Source: an uncultured Schaedlerella sp.
GTDB lineage: Bacteria; Bacillota; Clostridia; Lachnospirales; Lachnospiraceae
Direction: 5' to 3'
Assembly: GCA_934435195.1 (NCBI GenBank)
Contig: CAKSAJ010000031.1
Span: forward strand, 1-28,759
Length of the DNA: 28,759 nt
In this document: positions 16,238 to 25,343 of the stretch, piece after piece
Layout: the number at the start of each line of letters is the position of its first letter
Position numbering within the stretch: the first letter of the stretch is position 1
The notes under the pieces: model-generated
The model's input: the letters and a program-made list of their open reading frames with translations, nothing else
Told to the model about the DNA's origin: nothing
The model's database searches: none
Position numbers and translations under genes: made by a program

Positions 16238-18466
16238 TTATGAAATATGCATCGGATTGAAATCAAACTGGATTCGCATCGGATTGAATCCAGGATTCAC
16301 CTCAATATACTGTTCCAATTTATTTTTCATCTTTATCAATGTATCATATTTTTCCGTTTTGAGATAGAGCACTTTACGATATACATCATTGATTTTTCCA
16401 ATTCCCGGACTTGCCGGTCCAATAATCGCCACTTCTTCTGCACCGCTTATCCGAACTGCAAATTCTTTCAGATATTTACAGCCGGTTTCCAAAAGTGCTT
16501 CTTTTTCACAGCTTACGAGAATTGCAAGTAAGTTATCCACAGGCGGATACCCCATAAGTTCACGATAGTGGATTTCTTCCTCGTAAAATGCTTCATAATC
16601 CTGTGCTGCCGCTGTAACAATTGCATAATGATCCGGACTGTATGTCTGAATAAGCGCCTCTCCTTTTTTTGCTCCGCGTCCGGCTCGTCCCGCTGCCTGA
16701 GTCAGTAGCTGAAATGTCCGCTCTCCTGCACGATAATCATTTGAATACAATGACATATCTGCTGCCAGGATTCCAACCAGCGTTACATTTGGAAAATCAT
16801 GCCCTTTTACGATCATTTGCGTTCCAACTAAAATATCTGCCTCTTCGTTTGCAAATGCCGCCAGAATTTTCTCATGGCCATCCTTTGACCGGGTCGTATC
16901 CAGATCCATACGCAGCACCCTAGCCTCTGGAAAATATTTCTTCACCACTTCTTCTATCTGCTGCGTTCCGGCTTTAAATTCCCCTATGTGTCTGGAACCA
17001 CATTCCGGACATATCTGTACTCTTTCCTGTTCATATCCGCAATAATGACAAAGCATTTTTCCATTGCGGTGATACGATAATGATACATCACAATGTGGAC
17101 ATTTTACAACAAATCCACATTCCCGACAGGAAATAAATCCGGCATAACCACGACGATTCAAAAAGAGCATAATCTGTTCTTTTTTTTGCAGCCTGTCTGC
17201 AATCATCTGCTGTAATTTTCTGCTCAAGATTGAACGATTGCCATCTCTTAGCTCTTTTCGTAAATCTACAACATGAACCTGTGCCATCTCCTGATTACCG
17301 GAACGTTTATGAAGCTCCAATAATTTATATTCTCCATGCTTTGCACGGTACATTGCCTCCACAGACGGAGTTGCAGATCCTAATATAACACTTGCCTGTT
17401 CCAGTTTTGCCCTGGCGATTGCAGTCTCCCTTGCATGATATCTTGGAATCTGTTCACTTTTGTATGTATTCTCATGTTCTTCGTCAATCACGATCAAGCC
17501 AAGATTAGGAAATGGTGTAAATAATGCTGAACGTGGACCTATCATCACATCAATCTCTCCTGCCTTCGCCCGCATCATTTGATCATATCGCTCACCTGCG
17601 GACAATCTTGAATTCATGATAGATACTCTGTCACCAAATCTTCGATAGAACCTCATCACAGTCTGAAATGTCAATGCAATTTCAGGGATCAGAACAATTG
17701 CCTGCCGCCCTTTGGCTGCCACTCTTGCAATCATCTCCATATACACCTCTGTCTTACCACTTCCGGTAACACCGTGAATCAGATATGTTCCATATTGTTG
17801 TTTCTGATAGTCTCCCCAAAAACACTCTATCGCATTCTTCTGCTCATCTGTATAGCAAATGTCCTTCACTTGTTGTTTTCGATTCTGTATTGGATTTCGG
17901 TATACCTGTTCTGACTCTATTGAAAGCACACCTTGTTCTTCCAAAGCCCGAACAACATTCAGCGTAATATTTAACTTTTTATTAATAAGCTCATAATCTA
18001 AAACCGGTTCATCGAGAAGTGCTGCAAGCAGTCTTGCTCTCGCTTTCTGATTCTTATGTAAATAAAAATCCAGCTTTGTTTTTCCCTCTTCTTCATTTAA
18101 TAAAAGACGAACCTTTTTCTTAACCTTTGCCTGCTCTTTCTGTTTTATCGGAAGTACGGTTTTGAGTGCCTGGATCATAGTTCCACCATAATGTTCCTTC
18201 ATCCAGGCTGCCAATGCGACCAGCTTTCCTTCAATTGCCATGCCTTTTCTTGAAATCTCGGCAATTTCCTTAACCTTCGACAAATCATAATTGCAGTTTT
18301 CCGAAAAATCCACCACATAACCTTTTGTCATACGATTTCCTTTTCCAAATGGCACCAAAACTTCCATACCGATAGAAAGTTCCCCTTCCATATGGGAGGG
18401 GACTCTATATTGAAAAATCTTATCTAACTTTTCGTGTGTGATATCTACAATAATATTTGCAAACAC
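16238..18466 (-). CDS. priA: Primosomal replication-restart helicase
   Basis: This 742-residue 3'-to-5' DNA helicase reloads the replisome at stalled forks. The N-terminal DNA-binding domain starts ANIIVDITHEKLDKIFQY, Walker A is GVTGSGKT (232-239) and Walker B is DEEH (328-331). Eight cysteines (CRECGF, CPHC, CHYC and CPEC motifs) bind two zinc ions within the helicase core. Helicase motif VI lies in QAAGRAGRG. Translation starts at a GTG with AGGAGA five bases upstream. It lies 9 nt behind murE. Confidence 0.97.
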   Translation of the reverse strand: MFANIIVDITHEKLDKIFQYRVPSHMEGELSIGMEVLVPFGKGNRMTKGYVVDFSENCNYDLSKVKEIAEISRKGMAIEGKLVALAAWMKEHYGGTMIQALKTVLPIKQKEQAKVKKKVRLLLNEEEGKTKLDFYLHKNQKARARLLAALLDEPVLDYELINKKLNITLNVVRALEEQGVLSIESEQVYRNPIQNRKQQVKDICYTDEQKNAIECFWGDYQKQQYGTYLIHGVTGSGKTEVYMEMIARVAAKGRQAIVLIPEIALTFQTVMRFYRRFGDRVSIMNSRLSAGERYDQMMRAKAGEIDVMIGPRSALFTPFPNLGLIVIDEEHENTYKSEQIPRYHARETAIARAKLEQASVILGSATPSVEAMYRAKHGEYKLLELHKRSGNQEMAQVHVVDLRKELRDGNRSILSRKLQQMIADRLQKKEQIMLFLNRRGYAGFISCRECGFVVKCPHCDVSLSYHRNGKMLCHYCGYEQERVQICPECGSRHIGEFKAGTQQIEEVVKKYFPEARVLRMDLDTTRSKDGHEKILAAFANEEADILVGTQMIVKGHDFPNVTLVGILAADMSLYSNDYRAGERTFQLLTQAAGRAGRGAKKGEALIQTYSPDHYAIVTAAAQDYEAFYEEEIHYRELMGYPPVDNLLAILVSCEKEALLETGCKYLKEFAVRISGAEEVAIIGPASPGIGKINDVYRKVLYLKTEKYDTLIKMKNKLEQYIEVNPGFNPMRIQFDFNPMHIS

Positions 18467-18475
18467 AAGTTTCTC

Positions 18476-19942
18476 CTATTTTGCTTTCAATTCTTCTAAG
18501 ACTTCCTGGATCAGCACCCGCTCATCCATCGGATGTTTTACACCTTTGATTTCCTGATAATCTTCATGTCCTTTACCGGCAAGAACAATGACATCGCCAG
18601 TCTGTCCATGTTCAATCGCATACTTGATAGCTTCTTTTCTGTCACAGATTTCTACATACTTTCCTTCTGTTTTCTGAATTCCTGTCTTAATATCATCAAT
18701 AATCGCCTGTGGTTCTTCAAATCTTGGATTATCCGATGTAATGATCGTCAAATCTGCCAGACGACCAGAAACTTCTCCCATCTCAAAACGTCTGTCTTTG
18801 GAACGATTTCCTCCACATCCAAACAGACATACCAGACGCTTTGGATTGTATTCTTTCAATGTAGTCAAAAGACTTTCCAGACTCATTGCATTGTGTGCAT
18901 AATCAATCATGAGTGTAAAGTCATCTGATACTTTTATCATCTCGATTCTTCCCTTTACCTTTGCAACCTTAAGTGCCTTTTTAATTGCATCTACAGGCAC
19001 ACCAAAGTGTCTGCATACAGCAATTGCTGTAAGTGAATTATAGACACTGAATGTTCCTGGGATATCAATTTCTACATCGAAATTCATCAGTCCCTCTACC
19101 TTGTATGCCACACCAAGATATCCCGGTCTGGATACCAGATGTGTATCTGTTGCCCGCAAATCTGCTTTTTCAGAAAAACCGAATGTCTCTGTCTTACAAG
19201 TTGCGCCTGCAAATACATCCTCGAAATATTTGTCATCCACATTGGCAATTCCAATCTCACATTGTTTGAACAAAAGACCTTTGCAACGTTTGTAATCATC
19301 AAAATCCTTGTGCTCATTTGGTCCAATATGATCTTTTCCCAGATTTGTAAAAATACCAATTGTAAATGGGATTCCTGCTGTACGATGAAGCATCAATCCC
19401 TGAGATGAAACCTCCATTACAACACAATCACAACCTGCTTCTACCATCTCTGCAAAATATTTGTGAATCGTATAAGATTCCGGTGTTGTATTCGCTGCCG
19501 GAATATGTTTGTCACCAATGATTGCCTCAATTGTACCAATCAGTCCGACTTTGTGTCCAACTGCATCCAAGATAGATTTAATCATATAAGTTGTTGTCGT
19601 CTTACCCTTTGTTCCTGTAATACCGATTACTTTCAACTTATCTGCCGGATATCCAAAATACGCAGCTGACATCAAAGCTAAAGCATAACGTGTATCCGGA
19701 ACGCGGATTACTGTCATATCTTCCGGTGCATCCACCTCATCTTCTACGATAACAGCCGCCGCACCTTTCTCTGCGACCTGCTGCACAAACTCATGTCCAT
19801 CTACAACCGCGCCTTTGATACATACAAATGCACTTCCATTTTCCACTTTTCTGGAATCATTGATCAATGTAGAAATCTCAATCTGGTCACTACCCTGTAC
19901 TACTTCATATTCTAAACGTTCTAATAACTTACTTAATTGCAT
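18476..19942 (-). CDS. murE: UDP-MurNAc-tripeptide synthetase, meso-DAP type
   Basis: This 488-residue Mur ligase adds the third amino acid of the peptidoglycan stem peptide. The ATP loop is GITGTKGKTTT (107-117), NTTPES follows at 151-156, and GKGHE is at 456-460. D404-R407 is DNPR, the family's signature for meso-diaminopimelate (lysine enzymes differ here). I set the start at 19942, where AGGAGG lies 8 nt upstream; an in-frame ATG at 20008 lies in front of the predicted promoter and has no good ribosome-binding site. It is the first gene of the murE-priA-def-fmt run. Confidence 0.93.
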   Translation of the reverse strand: MQLSKLLERLEYEVVQGSDQIEISTLINDSRKVENGSAFVCIKGAVVDGHEFVQQVAEKGAAAVIVEDEVDAPEDMTVIRVPDTRYALALMSAAYFGYPADKLKVIGITGTKGKTTTTYMIKSILDAVGHKVGLIGTIEAIIGDKHIPAANTTPESYTIHKYFAEMVEAGCDCVVMEVSSQGLMLHRTAGIPFTIGIFTNLGKDHIGPNEHKDFDDYKRCKGLLFKQCEIGIANVDDKYFEDVFAGATCKTETFGFSEKADLRATDTHLVSRPGYLGVAYKVEGLMNFDVEIDIPGTFSVYNSLTAIAVCRHFGVPVDAIKKALKVAKVKGRIEMIKVSDDFTLMIDYAHNAMSLESLLTTLKEYNPKRLVCLFGCGGNRSKDRRFEMGEVSGRLADLTIITSDNPRFEEPQAIIDDIKTGIQKTEGKYVEICDRKEAIKYAIEHGQTGDVIVLAGKGHEDYQEIKGVKHPMDERVLIQEVLEELKAK

Positions 19943-19974
19943 AATTTTTACCTCCTTGTATCGGAAATCGTTGT

Positions 19975-20003
19975 AATATAGAATATCATAAATCGAGGGT
20001 AAA
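19975..20003 (-). promoter_or_regulatory. Promoter of the murE-priA-def-fmt operon
   Basis: On the minus strand, TTTACC (19998-20003) and TATATT (19975-19980) are separated by 17 nt. The likely transcript start is about 25 nt upstream of the murE start codon. The promoter follows directly on the terminator of the preceding sugar module. Confidence 0.5.
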
Positions 20004-20007
20004 TGCA

Positions 20008-20045
20008 AAAAAAGAAGAGTCGGATTCTTGCGAAATCCAACTCTT
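20008..20045 (-). terminator. Intrinsic terminator of the isomerase/oxidoreductase operon
   Basis: The arms 20015-20026 and 20034-20045 (AAGAGT and GGATT blocks) form a 12-bp stem, with one G-U pair in the minus-strand RNA and a 7-nt loop. On the minus strand the stem is followed by C and seven T. It lies 14 nt after the oxidoreductase stop. Confidence 0.85.
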
Positions 20046-20058
20046 ACTCAAAGATTTA

Positions 20059-21339
20059 TTATTCTGGTTTGTATTCGTCAAAATCGTATTTGATTGTTCC
20101 GAATGGTGTCTCCTGCTCACGAAGTGCAATTGACTTAGACATTGCTTTGATCTCGTCTGCTGTTACGCTGCGGCCAAGTTCACTTGAAAGTACAACACCT
20201 TCTGATAAGAATGCTGTCTGCATAGCAATGTATGGAGAATCAATTCTTGTAGTGTCGTCCAATTCGCCTCTAAGGTATGAGTACCACTGTAACTGGTTGT
20301 CGTTATACATTTCCATTTCAGGATGAAGCATAAGTTCCTGCTGTCCTGTGATGTCGCCGATTGCACAGTCTAATTTATTTTCAAAGAGAACTCCATCTTT
20401 ATCAACACCGAACCACTCAAGTCTTGGTTTCTGAAGCATTCCGCCACCCATGATCTGTCCGCCTTCTGGAACTGCAAGAGGACCACCTGTTGTATCTACG
20501 TCGATGAATTTCAGTCCACCTTCAGAACCTGCGATAAAGCTTGTTCCGATTTCATCCATGTGAATTGCCCAATCTTCATAAATATCCATTGAAAGGCCGC
20601 CTTTGAATCTTGCAATACCAACACCCAGGTCTTCTACTGGTGCAATACGGTTTGTGATTTTATCGATTCTTTCATCTGTCCAGTAATCACAAGACTGTAC
20701 ACCGTATACGCTCTCAAGTTCAGGCATACCTAATACATAGAGCATCTGTGCCAAGTGATAGATTCCAAGGTCGAAAAGTGGTCCGTGAACACCAACCTTT
20801 GGATCGATGAAGTCTTTACTAAAGAATGGCATATCATATCCAGGACGTCCCTGTCTTCTGTGTCCAACACTTCTTGCATGGTAAACTTTACCAAGTTTTC
20901 CCTCTTCAATCATCTTCTTAGCGATACGTGTCTGTGGATTGTAGATAGAACTGATCTGGATAGCCAGTTTCTTACCATATTTTTTCTGTGCATCGTAGAG
21001 AATCTTAGCATCTGCATAGCTTGCTGACATTGGTTTCTCTGAATAACAGTCAAATCCTGCTGCCATAACTGCTGTTGCAACAGATGTATGAAGGTTGTTG
21101 TGTACACAAACTTCTACTTCATCAATGTCATCACGTTTGAGCATCTCACGGAAATCCTGGTACAGATTTTCCTCTGGAATACCATACTGTTTTCCGAATG
21201 CTTCCAATTTGTCTTTGTCAATTTCTGCTGCAGCTACAACTGTTAAGGCCTGTCCCTGTTTTTTCAGGTTGTTGATAACTGTCATGTGTCTGTGGGAAAT
21301 CATTCCTGTTCCGATAATTGCAATTCTAATCTCTTTCAT
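20059..21339 (-). CDS. Gfo/Idh/MocA-family NAD(P)-dependent oxidoreductase
   Basis: The 426-residue protein has an N-terminal Rossmann fold with IAIIGTGMISHRH (7-19). The EKP catalytic motif is at 101-103, and the C-terminal domain carries D190 and H195 (FDLGIYHLAQM), the usual acid-base pair of the family. Members oxidise a sugar or cyclitol hydroxyl, often at C3, using NAD(P). The substrate is not readable here. It is the second gene of a two-gene operon with a sugar isomerase/epimerase-like protein, an arrangement like E. coli ycjS/ycjR for 3-keto-glycoside chemistry (inference). Confidence 0.88.
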   Translation of the reverse strand: MKEIRIAIIGTGMISHRHMTVINNLKKQGQALTVVAAAEIDKDKLEAFGKQYGIPEENLYQDFREMLKRDDIDEVEVCVHNNLHTSVATAVMAAGFDCYSEKPMSASYADAKILYDAQKKYGKKLAIQISSIYNPQTRIAKKMIEEGKLGKVYHARSVGHRRQGRPGYDMPFFSKDFIDPKVGVHGPLFDLGIYHLAQMLYVLGMPELESVYGVQSCDYWTDERIDKITNRIAPVEDLGVGIARFKGGLSMDIYEDWAIHMDEIGTSFIAGSEGGLKFIDVDTTGGPLAVPEGGQIMGGGMLQKPRLEWFGVDKDGVLFENKLDCAIGDITGQQELMLHPEMEMYNDNQLQWYSYLRGELDDTTRIDSPYIAMQTAFLSEGVVLSSELGRSVTADEIKAMSKSIALREQETPFGTIKYDFDEYKPE

Positions 21340-21400
21340 TATTTGTTCTCCTTCTTTATTATTTTAATGAAATATTGCTCTCTATAATTATTTTATAATC

Positions 21401-22240
21401 CTACCATCCAAGAATCTTAAGGTATTCGCGGCTTCTTCTAGCACACTCCAATGGATCCATCTCATAGTGCTCATCCTGCTCTACGATAACCCAGTTTGCG
21501 TTTGCTTTGATTGAAGCATCCAGTACAGGCTCCCAGATCATCTGTCCAAATCCAACCGGACGGAATCCGAAGTATCCTGTATCTCCTTCTTCCTCTTCTG
21601 TATCAATACCGATAAGTTTGTACATGTTCTTTACTTCACCTTTTTTGATGTAGTCTTTCAAATGTACAACCGGGATACGGTCTGTATATTTCTCTACGAA
21701 TTCCGGTGCTTCTCCTGTTGCTACATCACACCAGCAAGTATCTAACTCTGACATCAGATGATCATGAGGAATTGCCTCGAACATTGCGTCATATCCCCAT
21801 CTTCCGTCTGGAAGTTTTACGAATTCGAAATCATGATTGTGATATAAGAATGTCATACCTGCATCATGGATTTTCTTTCCTACTTCATTTAAAAGTGGAA
21901 GGAAGCTTTCAAATCCTTCTGGATTAACCGGACGATATTCTTCTGCCATGTAAGGCATAACCAGATATTTCACACCGATTGTAGAATAATCCTTAAGAAT
22001 CTGGTCTAAGTTCTCCATCATCTCTGCAAATGCAACATGTGCACTGATTGGTACAAGTCCTACTTCATCCAGGATTGCTTTTACATTCTCTGGCTCCAGA
22101 CCGTACAGTCCTGCGAGTTCTACGCCGTCATATCCCATATCTTTGATTTTCTGCATCACATCCTTGAAATTTTCCGGAGTGTTTTCCAGAAGATCTCTTA
22201 AACCATAAACCTGTATTCCAACTGGAAGTTTGTTAGCCAT
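21401..22240 (-). CDS. Sugar phosphate isomerase/epimerase-like TIM-barrel protein
   Basis: The 279-residue protein belongs to the AP-endonuclease-2/xylose-isomerase-like TIM barrels. Candidate metal ligands are E41 (GVELAG), H134/H136 (YHNHDFEF), D167 (ELDTCWCD), H193 (VHLKDY) and the Glu in WVIVEQDE. Proteins of this kind epimerise or cleave keto-sugars and cyclitols. The next gene is a Gfo/Idh/MocA oxidoreductase, so the two probably act in sequence on one carbohydrate. No transporter or regulator is adjacent in this module. Confidence 0.85.
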   Translation of the reverse strand: MANKLPVGIQVYGLRDLLENTPENFKDVMQKIKDMGYDGVELAGLYGLEPENVKAILDEVGLVPISAHVAFAEMMENLDQILKDYSTIGVKYLVMPYMAEEYRPVNPEGFESFLPLLNEVGKKIHDAGMTFLYHNHDFEFVKLPDGRWGYDAMFEAIPHDHLMSELDTCWCDVATGEAPEFVEKYTDRIPVVHLKDYIKKGEVKNMYKLIGIDTEEEEGDTGYFGFRPVGFGQMIWEPVLDASIKANANWVIVEQDEHYEMDPLECARRSREYLKILGW

Positions 22241-22270
22241 TTTTATTTCCTCTCTTTCTTTTTACTCGAC

Positions 22271-22331
22271 AGTTCTTTTGAACTTCTCTTCGTTTCATGT
22301 TTACAGTTTAGCACTTCTCCAACCATGAAAC
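22271..22331 (-). promoter_or_regulatory. Candidate control region upstream of the sugar module
   Basis: GTTTCATG (22292-22299) and its complement CATGAAAC (22324-22331) form an inverted repeat with centres 32 nt apart. Between them lies TAAACT (22305-22310, minus strand), a possible -10. Nearer the gene, AGTTC-TTTT-GAACT (22271-22284) is a perfect small palindrome. This looks like an operator-bearing promoter region, but no convincing -35 is seen. The rest of 22241-22450 is AT-rich, with nothing else that I can name. Confidence 0.3.
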
Positions 22332-22446
22332 CTCTTCGTAATTATTCAAAAAACAGTTAATTTTTTGCATTTTTATTTTTTTAATTTCAGAAAAAAGGTT
22401 TTACAGCAAAATTTCATGTACAATTTTTGTTCTTAACTCTTCTAAT

Positions 22447-22497
22447 TAAAAAAAGCAAATGATCCGAACGCTTTTCGCATCCAGACCATTTGCTTTT
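22447..22497 (-). terminator. Intrinsic terminator of the xdh-permease operon
   Basis: AAAAGCAAATG (22451-22461) pairs with CATTTGCTTTT (22487-22497). The stem extends inward by a wobble in the minus-strand RNA and contains an inner GC-richer hairpin. On the minus strand it ends in a run of T. It is placed 17 nt after the permease stop. Confidence 0.85.
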
Positions 22498-22513
22498 ATT
22501 CTTATAAAAACTT

Positions 22514-23923
22514 TTATTCTTCTGTTTCCCCTGTATGTTTCGGCAAGAACAAGCTGAGAAGTAATGATACCACAAATACTCCTGCAACTGCATTTCCATT
22601 AAAGATATCACCTACCGCTGCCGGGAATGCAGCAAAGAAGTTTCCATCTGTCTGAGTTAATCCAACACCAACACAGAATGCAAGTGATACAATGATCATT
22701 GTTCTGTTATTGAATTCACAATCCTTCATCATCTTCACGCCTTCATACATGATAGATCCAAACATCATAACTGTACATCCACCAAGTACTGCCTGTGGAA
22801 GTGAGTTAAAGAATGCTCCAAGTGGCGGGAATAATGATGCTAAAATCAAAATAATTGCTCCCATCAGGATTGTAAAACGGTTGATAACGCCTGTCATTGT
22901 TACAAGTCCTACATTCTGGCTGAAAGATGTAAGTGGAAGACATCCAAAGCATCCTGAAATCGCACTTGAAAATCCATCAACTGCAAGAGACCCCTGCAAT
23001 TCTTCCATTTTTAAATCTCTGTCCAATGCACCTTTTGCTATCGCTGTTGTTGCACCTGTTGTCTCCGCAGCAGATACAAGGAACACGATTGCAATTGTAA
23101 AGAATGCCCCAAGGTTAAACACCGGCTTATGACTTGTGAAGAACACAAGTCTTGGAATACTTACAAAACCAACCTCTTCAATTGTTTTTGCAATTCCTGA
23201 AAAGTCGATCATCGGAGCAATTCCTGTAACCGTAAAAATTGCAGATAATATGTAACCTCCAACTAATCCTACTAAAACGTTCAGGTTCTTATACACACCT
23301 TTTAATAAGTAACTAGATACCAGACAAATCAATAATGTTACAGCTCCGATAAACAAATGATACCATGCACCAAATGTTTCTGAGCCGCTTCCGCCTCCCC
23401 ATGAGTTCATTCCAACAGGAAGCAAAGACAATCCGATTGCAACTACTACGCAGGCAGATACGATCGGTGTCAGATATTTTTTCCAGTACTGTGCACTAAG
23501 TCCAACTACACCTTCAAAAATACCACCGAGGATAACTGCTCCAACCATGCCTTCATATCCAAGATCAGGATTCGTACAGATCATTAGCAGACTTCCAAGG
23601 AATGTAAAACTGACTCCCATAACGATCGGCAATTTGGAACCGATTTTCCATACCGGATATAACTGTAAACAAGTACCTATACCGGCTACAAACATTGCAC
23701 ACTGCAATAATCTTGTAATCTCTACAGCAGTCAGATGATCTCCTGTCCCCCTAACAAGAGCTGCACTACATACAATCAATACAGGTGCTAAGTTCGATAC
23801 AAACATAGCCAATACATGCTGCAATCCAAACGGAATTGCTTTATTAAGTGGAACTCGTCCGTTTAACTTGTAAATATTCTCTTCACTTACTGTGGTGATA
23901 TTTTCCTCTTTATTAACTTTCAT
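22514..23923 (-). CDS. NCS2-family xanthine/uric acid permease
   Basis: This 469-residue nucleobase:cation symporter-2 protein has about 12-14 membrane segments. GLQHVLAMF near residue 33 is the conserved TM1 motif with the functional His. SFSQNVGLVTMTGVINRF carries the family signature with the Q-N-x-G pattern. Its position directly after the xanthine-dehydrogenase-type genes (31 nt gap) argues for purine uptake (xanthine, hypoxanthine or urate) rather than uracil. It is probably the last gene of the crp-xdh operon, because the terminator follows. Confidence 0.9.
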   Translation of the reverse strand: MKVNKEENITTVSEENIYKLNGRVPLNKAIPFGLQHVLAMFVSNLAPVLIVCSAALVRGTGDHLTAVEITRLLQCAMFVAGIGTCLQLYPVWKIGSKLPIVMGVSFTFLGSLLMICTNPDLGYEGMVGAVILGGIFEGVVGLSAQYWKKYLTPIVSACVVVAIGLSLLPVGMNSWGGGSGSETFGAWYHLFIGAVTLLICLVSSYLLKGVYKNLNVLVGLVGGYILSAIFTVTGIAPMIDFSGIAKTIEEVGFVSIPRLVFFTSHKPVFNLGAFFTIAIVFLVSAAETTGATTAIAKGALDRDLKMEELQGSLAVDGFSSAISGCFGCLPLTSFSQNVGLVTMTGVINRFTILMGAIILILASLFPPLGAFFNSLPQAVLGGCTVMMFGSIMYEGVKMMKDCEFNNRTMIIVSLAFCVGVGLTQTDGNFFAAFPAAVGDIFNGNAVAGVFVVSLLLSLFLPKHTGETEE

Positions 23924-23954
23924 ACCAAATACCTTTTTCTTTCATAAACTTTTT

Positions 23955-24461
23955 CTAAATTGCATCCGCCTCTTCATTTTTTCCGAGTCTGCGTAGCATT
24001 GTCTTTTTCACCGCTCTTAGTATATTCTCATATCCTGTACATCTGCACAAGTGTCCTGACATTAGTTTTCGTATTTCATCATCAGAAAACTCTCTTTTTG
24101 CATTCAAAATTTCGGTTGCACTCATAATACATCCCGGTGTACAGAATCCACACTGCACAGCTGCTTCATCTATAAATGCCTGCTGGATGTCAGATAATTC
24201 GCCATTCGGTCCTGCAAGTCCTTCCAATGTAAGAATTTCTTTTCCTTCAGCCCAGACTGCCAGATAAATGCAAGAGTTAAAACATTCGCCGTCAATAATA
24301 ACATTACATGCTCCACATTCCCCTACTTCGCATCCTTTTTTTACACTGGTCATTCGAAAATCATCTCGAAGTACATCTGTAAGCGAAGCACGGACATCGA
24401 TCATCTTCTCAACTTTCTTTCCATTGATTGTACAAGAAAGTAATTTATACTGCTTACTCAT
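23955..24461 (-). CDS. xdhC: Xanthine-dehydrogenase-type 2Fe-2S subunit
   Basis: This 168-residue small subunit carries two [2Fe-2S] clusters. The N-terminal plant-ferredoxin type uses C44, C49, C52 and C64. The C-terminal alpha-helical type uses C104, C107 (QCGFCTPG), C139 and C141 (CRCTGY). It passes electrons from the molybdenum site to FAD. Its length matches E. coli XdhC (the iron-sulfur subunit, not the unrelated XdhC chaperone). It overlaps the FAD-subunit gene by 8 nt, and AGGAGG precedes the start. Confidence 0.93.
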   Translation of the reverse strand: MSKQYKLLSCTINGKKVEKMIDVRASLTDVLRDDFRMTSVKKGCEVGECGACNVIIDGECFNSCIYLAVWAEGKEILTLEGLAGPNGELSDIQQAFIDEAAVQCGFCTPGCIMSATEILNAKREFSDDEIRKLMSGHLCRCTGYENILRAVKKTMLRRLGKNEEADAI

Positions 24462-25341
24462 CTATCTCACCTCCTGCCAGTCGAATTGATTCTTTCAAAG
24501 CTCTCTCAGCAAGAACAACTGCAATATGCTGTCGGAAATCCTTAGCAGCTCTCCAGCTGTCTCGTGGATTAATGTCCTCTAATACAGCTTTTGCAAATTC
24601 TTTAACAACTTCTTTTGTTACTGGTTTTCCCTTTGCAACCTGCTCTGCTGATGGTGCTCTCATTGGTACCGGGCCCGCAACACCATATGCAATTCTGACA
24701 TCCTCAATTGTTTTTTTATCTTCTGACAGCTTTACATTAACTGAACAACCTGTAGTTGCAATATCCATGGCATTTCTCATGGCATATTTAATATAATGTC
24801 CATGATAACCTTCATATGATTCTTTCGGTATAATGATTGCTGTCTGAATTTCTGCTGGTTTCAGGTCTACAACTCCTGCTTTTATGTAAAAATCTTTAAT
24901 CGGAATTCTACGTACGCCTTCCGGTCCTGTTATTTCTACCACAGCATCCCACGCATGAAGTGTTGATGCTGAATCCGCAGAAGTTACACCATTACATGTA
25001 TTTCCACCGATTGTTCCAATATTTCGGATTTGTGGTCCTCCTACCATATCAACTGCTTCCCCAAGTACATTGATATGTTTCTGAATAATCGGATCTTTTG
25101 TAATATGAGAAAAGCTTGTAAGCGAACCGATACGGATTGCACCGTCCTCTTCGTATGAAACTCCTCTCATTTCATCGATCATATAAATACTGACCAGCTC
25201 TTTTCCTGCTCTTTTTCCTTCTCTCATCTGCACAAGTACATCGCTTCCCCCTGCAATGATCTGTGCTTCCGGATGTTCCTGTAAAAGTCTGATCGCATCT
25301 TCTACATTTTCTGCTTCATATAACGCTTTCATATCGTACAT
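24454..25341 (-). CDS. xdhB: Xanthine-dehydrogenase-type FAD-binding subunit
   Basis: The 295-residue protein of the CO-dehydrogenase flavoprotein family starts MYDMKALYEAENVEDAI. The FAD-binding loop IIAGGSDVLVQMREGK lies near residues 28-43, and RNIGTIGGNTCNGVTSAD is the second flavin motif. I chose the ATG at 25341, which has AAGGGGG nine bases upstream. The ATG at 25347, overlapping the preceding TGA as ATGA, is possible and adds two residues. It forms a heterotrimer with the large and iron-sulfur subunits. Confidence 0.93.
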   Translation of the reverse strand: MYDMKALYEAENVEDAIRLLQEHPEAQIIAGGSDVLVQMREGKRAGKELVSIYMIDEMRGVSYEEDGAIRIGSLTSFSHITKDPIIQKHINVLGEAVDMVGGPQIRNIGTIGGNTCNGVTSADSASTLHAWDAVVEITGPEGVRRIPIKDFYIKAGVVDLKPAEIQTAIIIPKESYEGYHGHYIKYAMRNAMDIATTGCSVNVKLSEDKKTIEDVRIAYGVAGPVPMRAPSAEQVAKGKPVTKEVVKEFAKAVLEDINPRDSWRAAKDFRQHIAVVLAERALKESIRLAGGEIDE

Positions 25342-25343
25342 AA

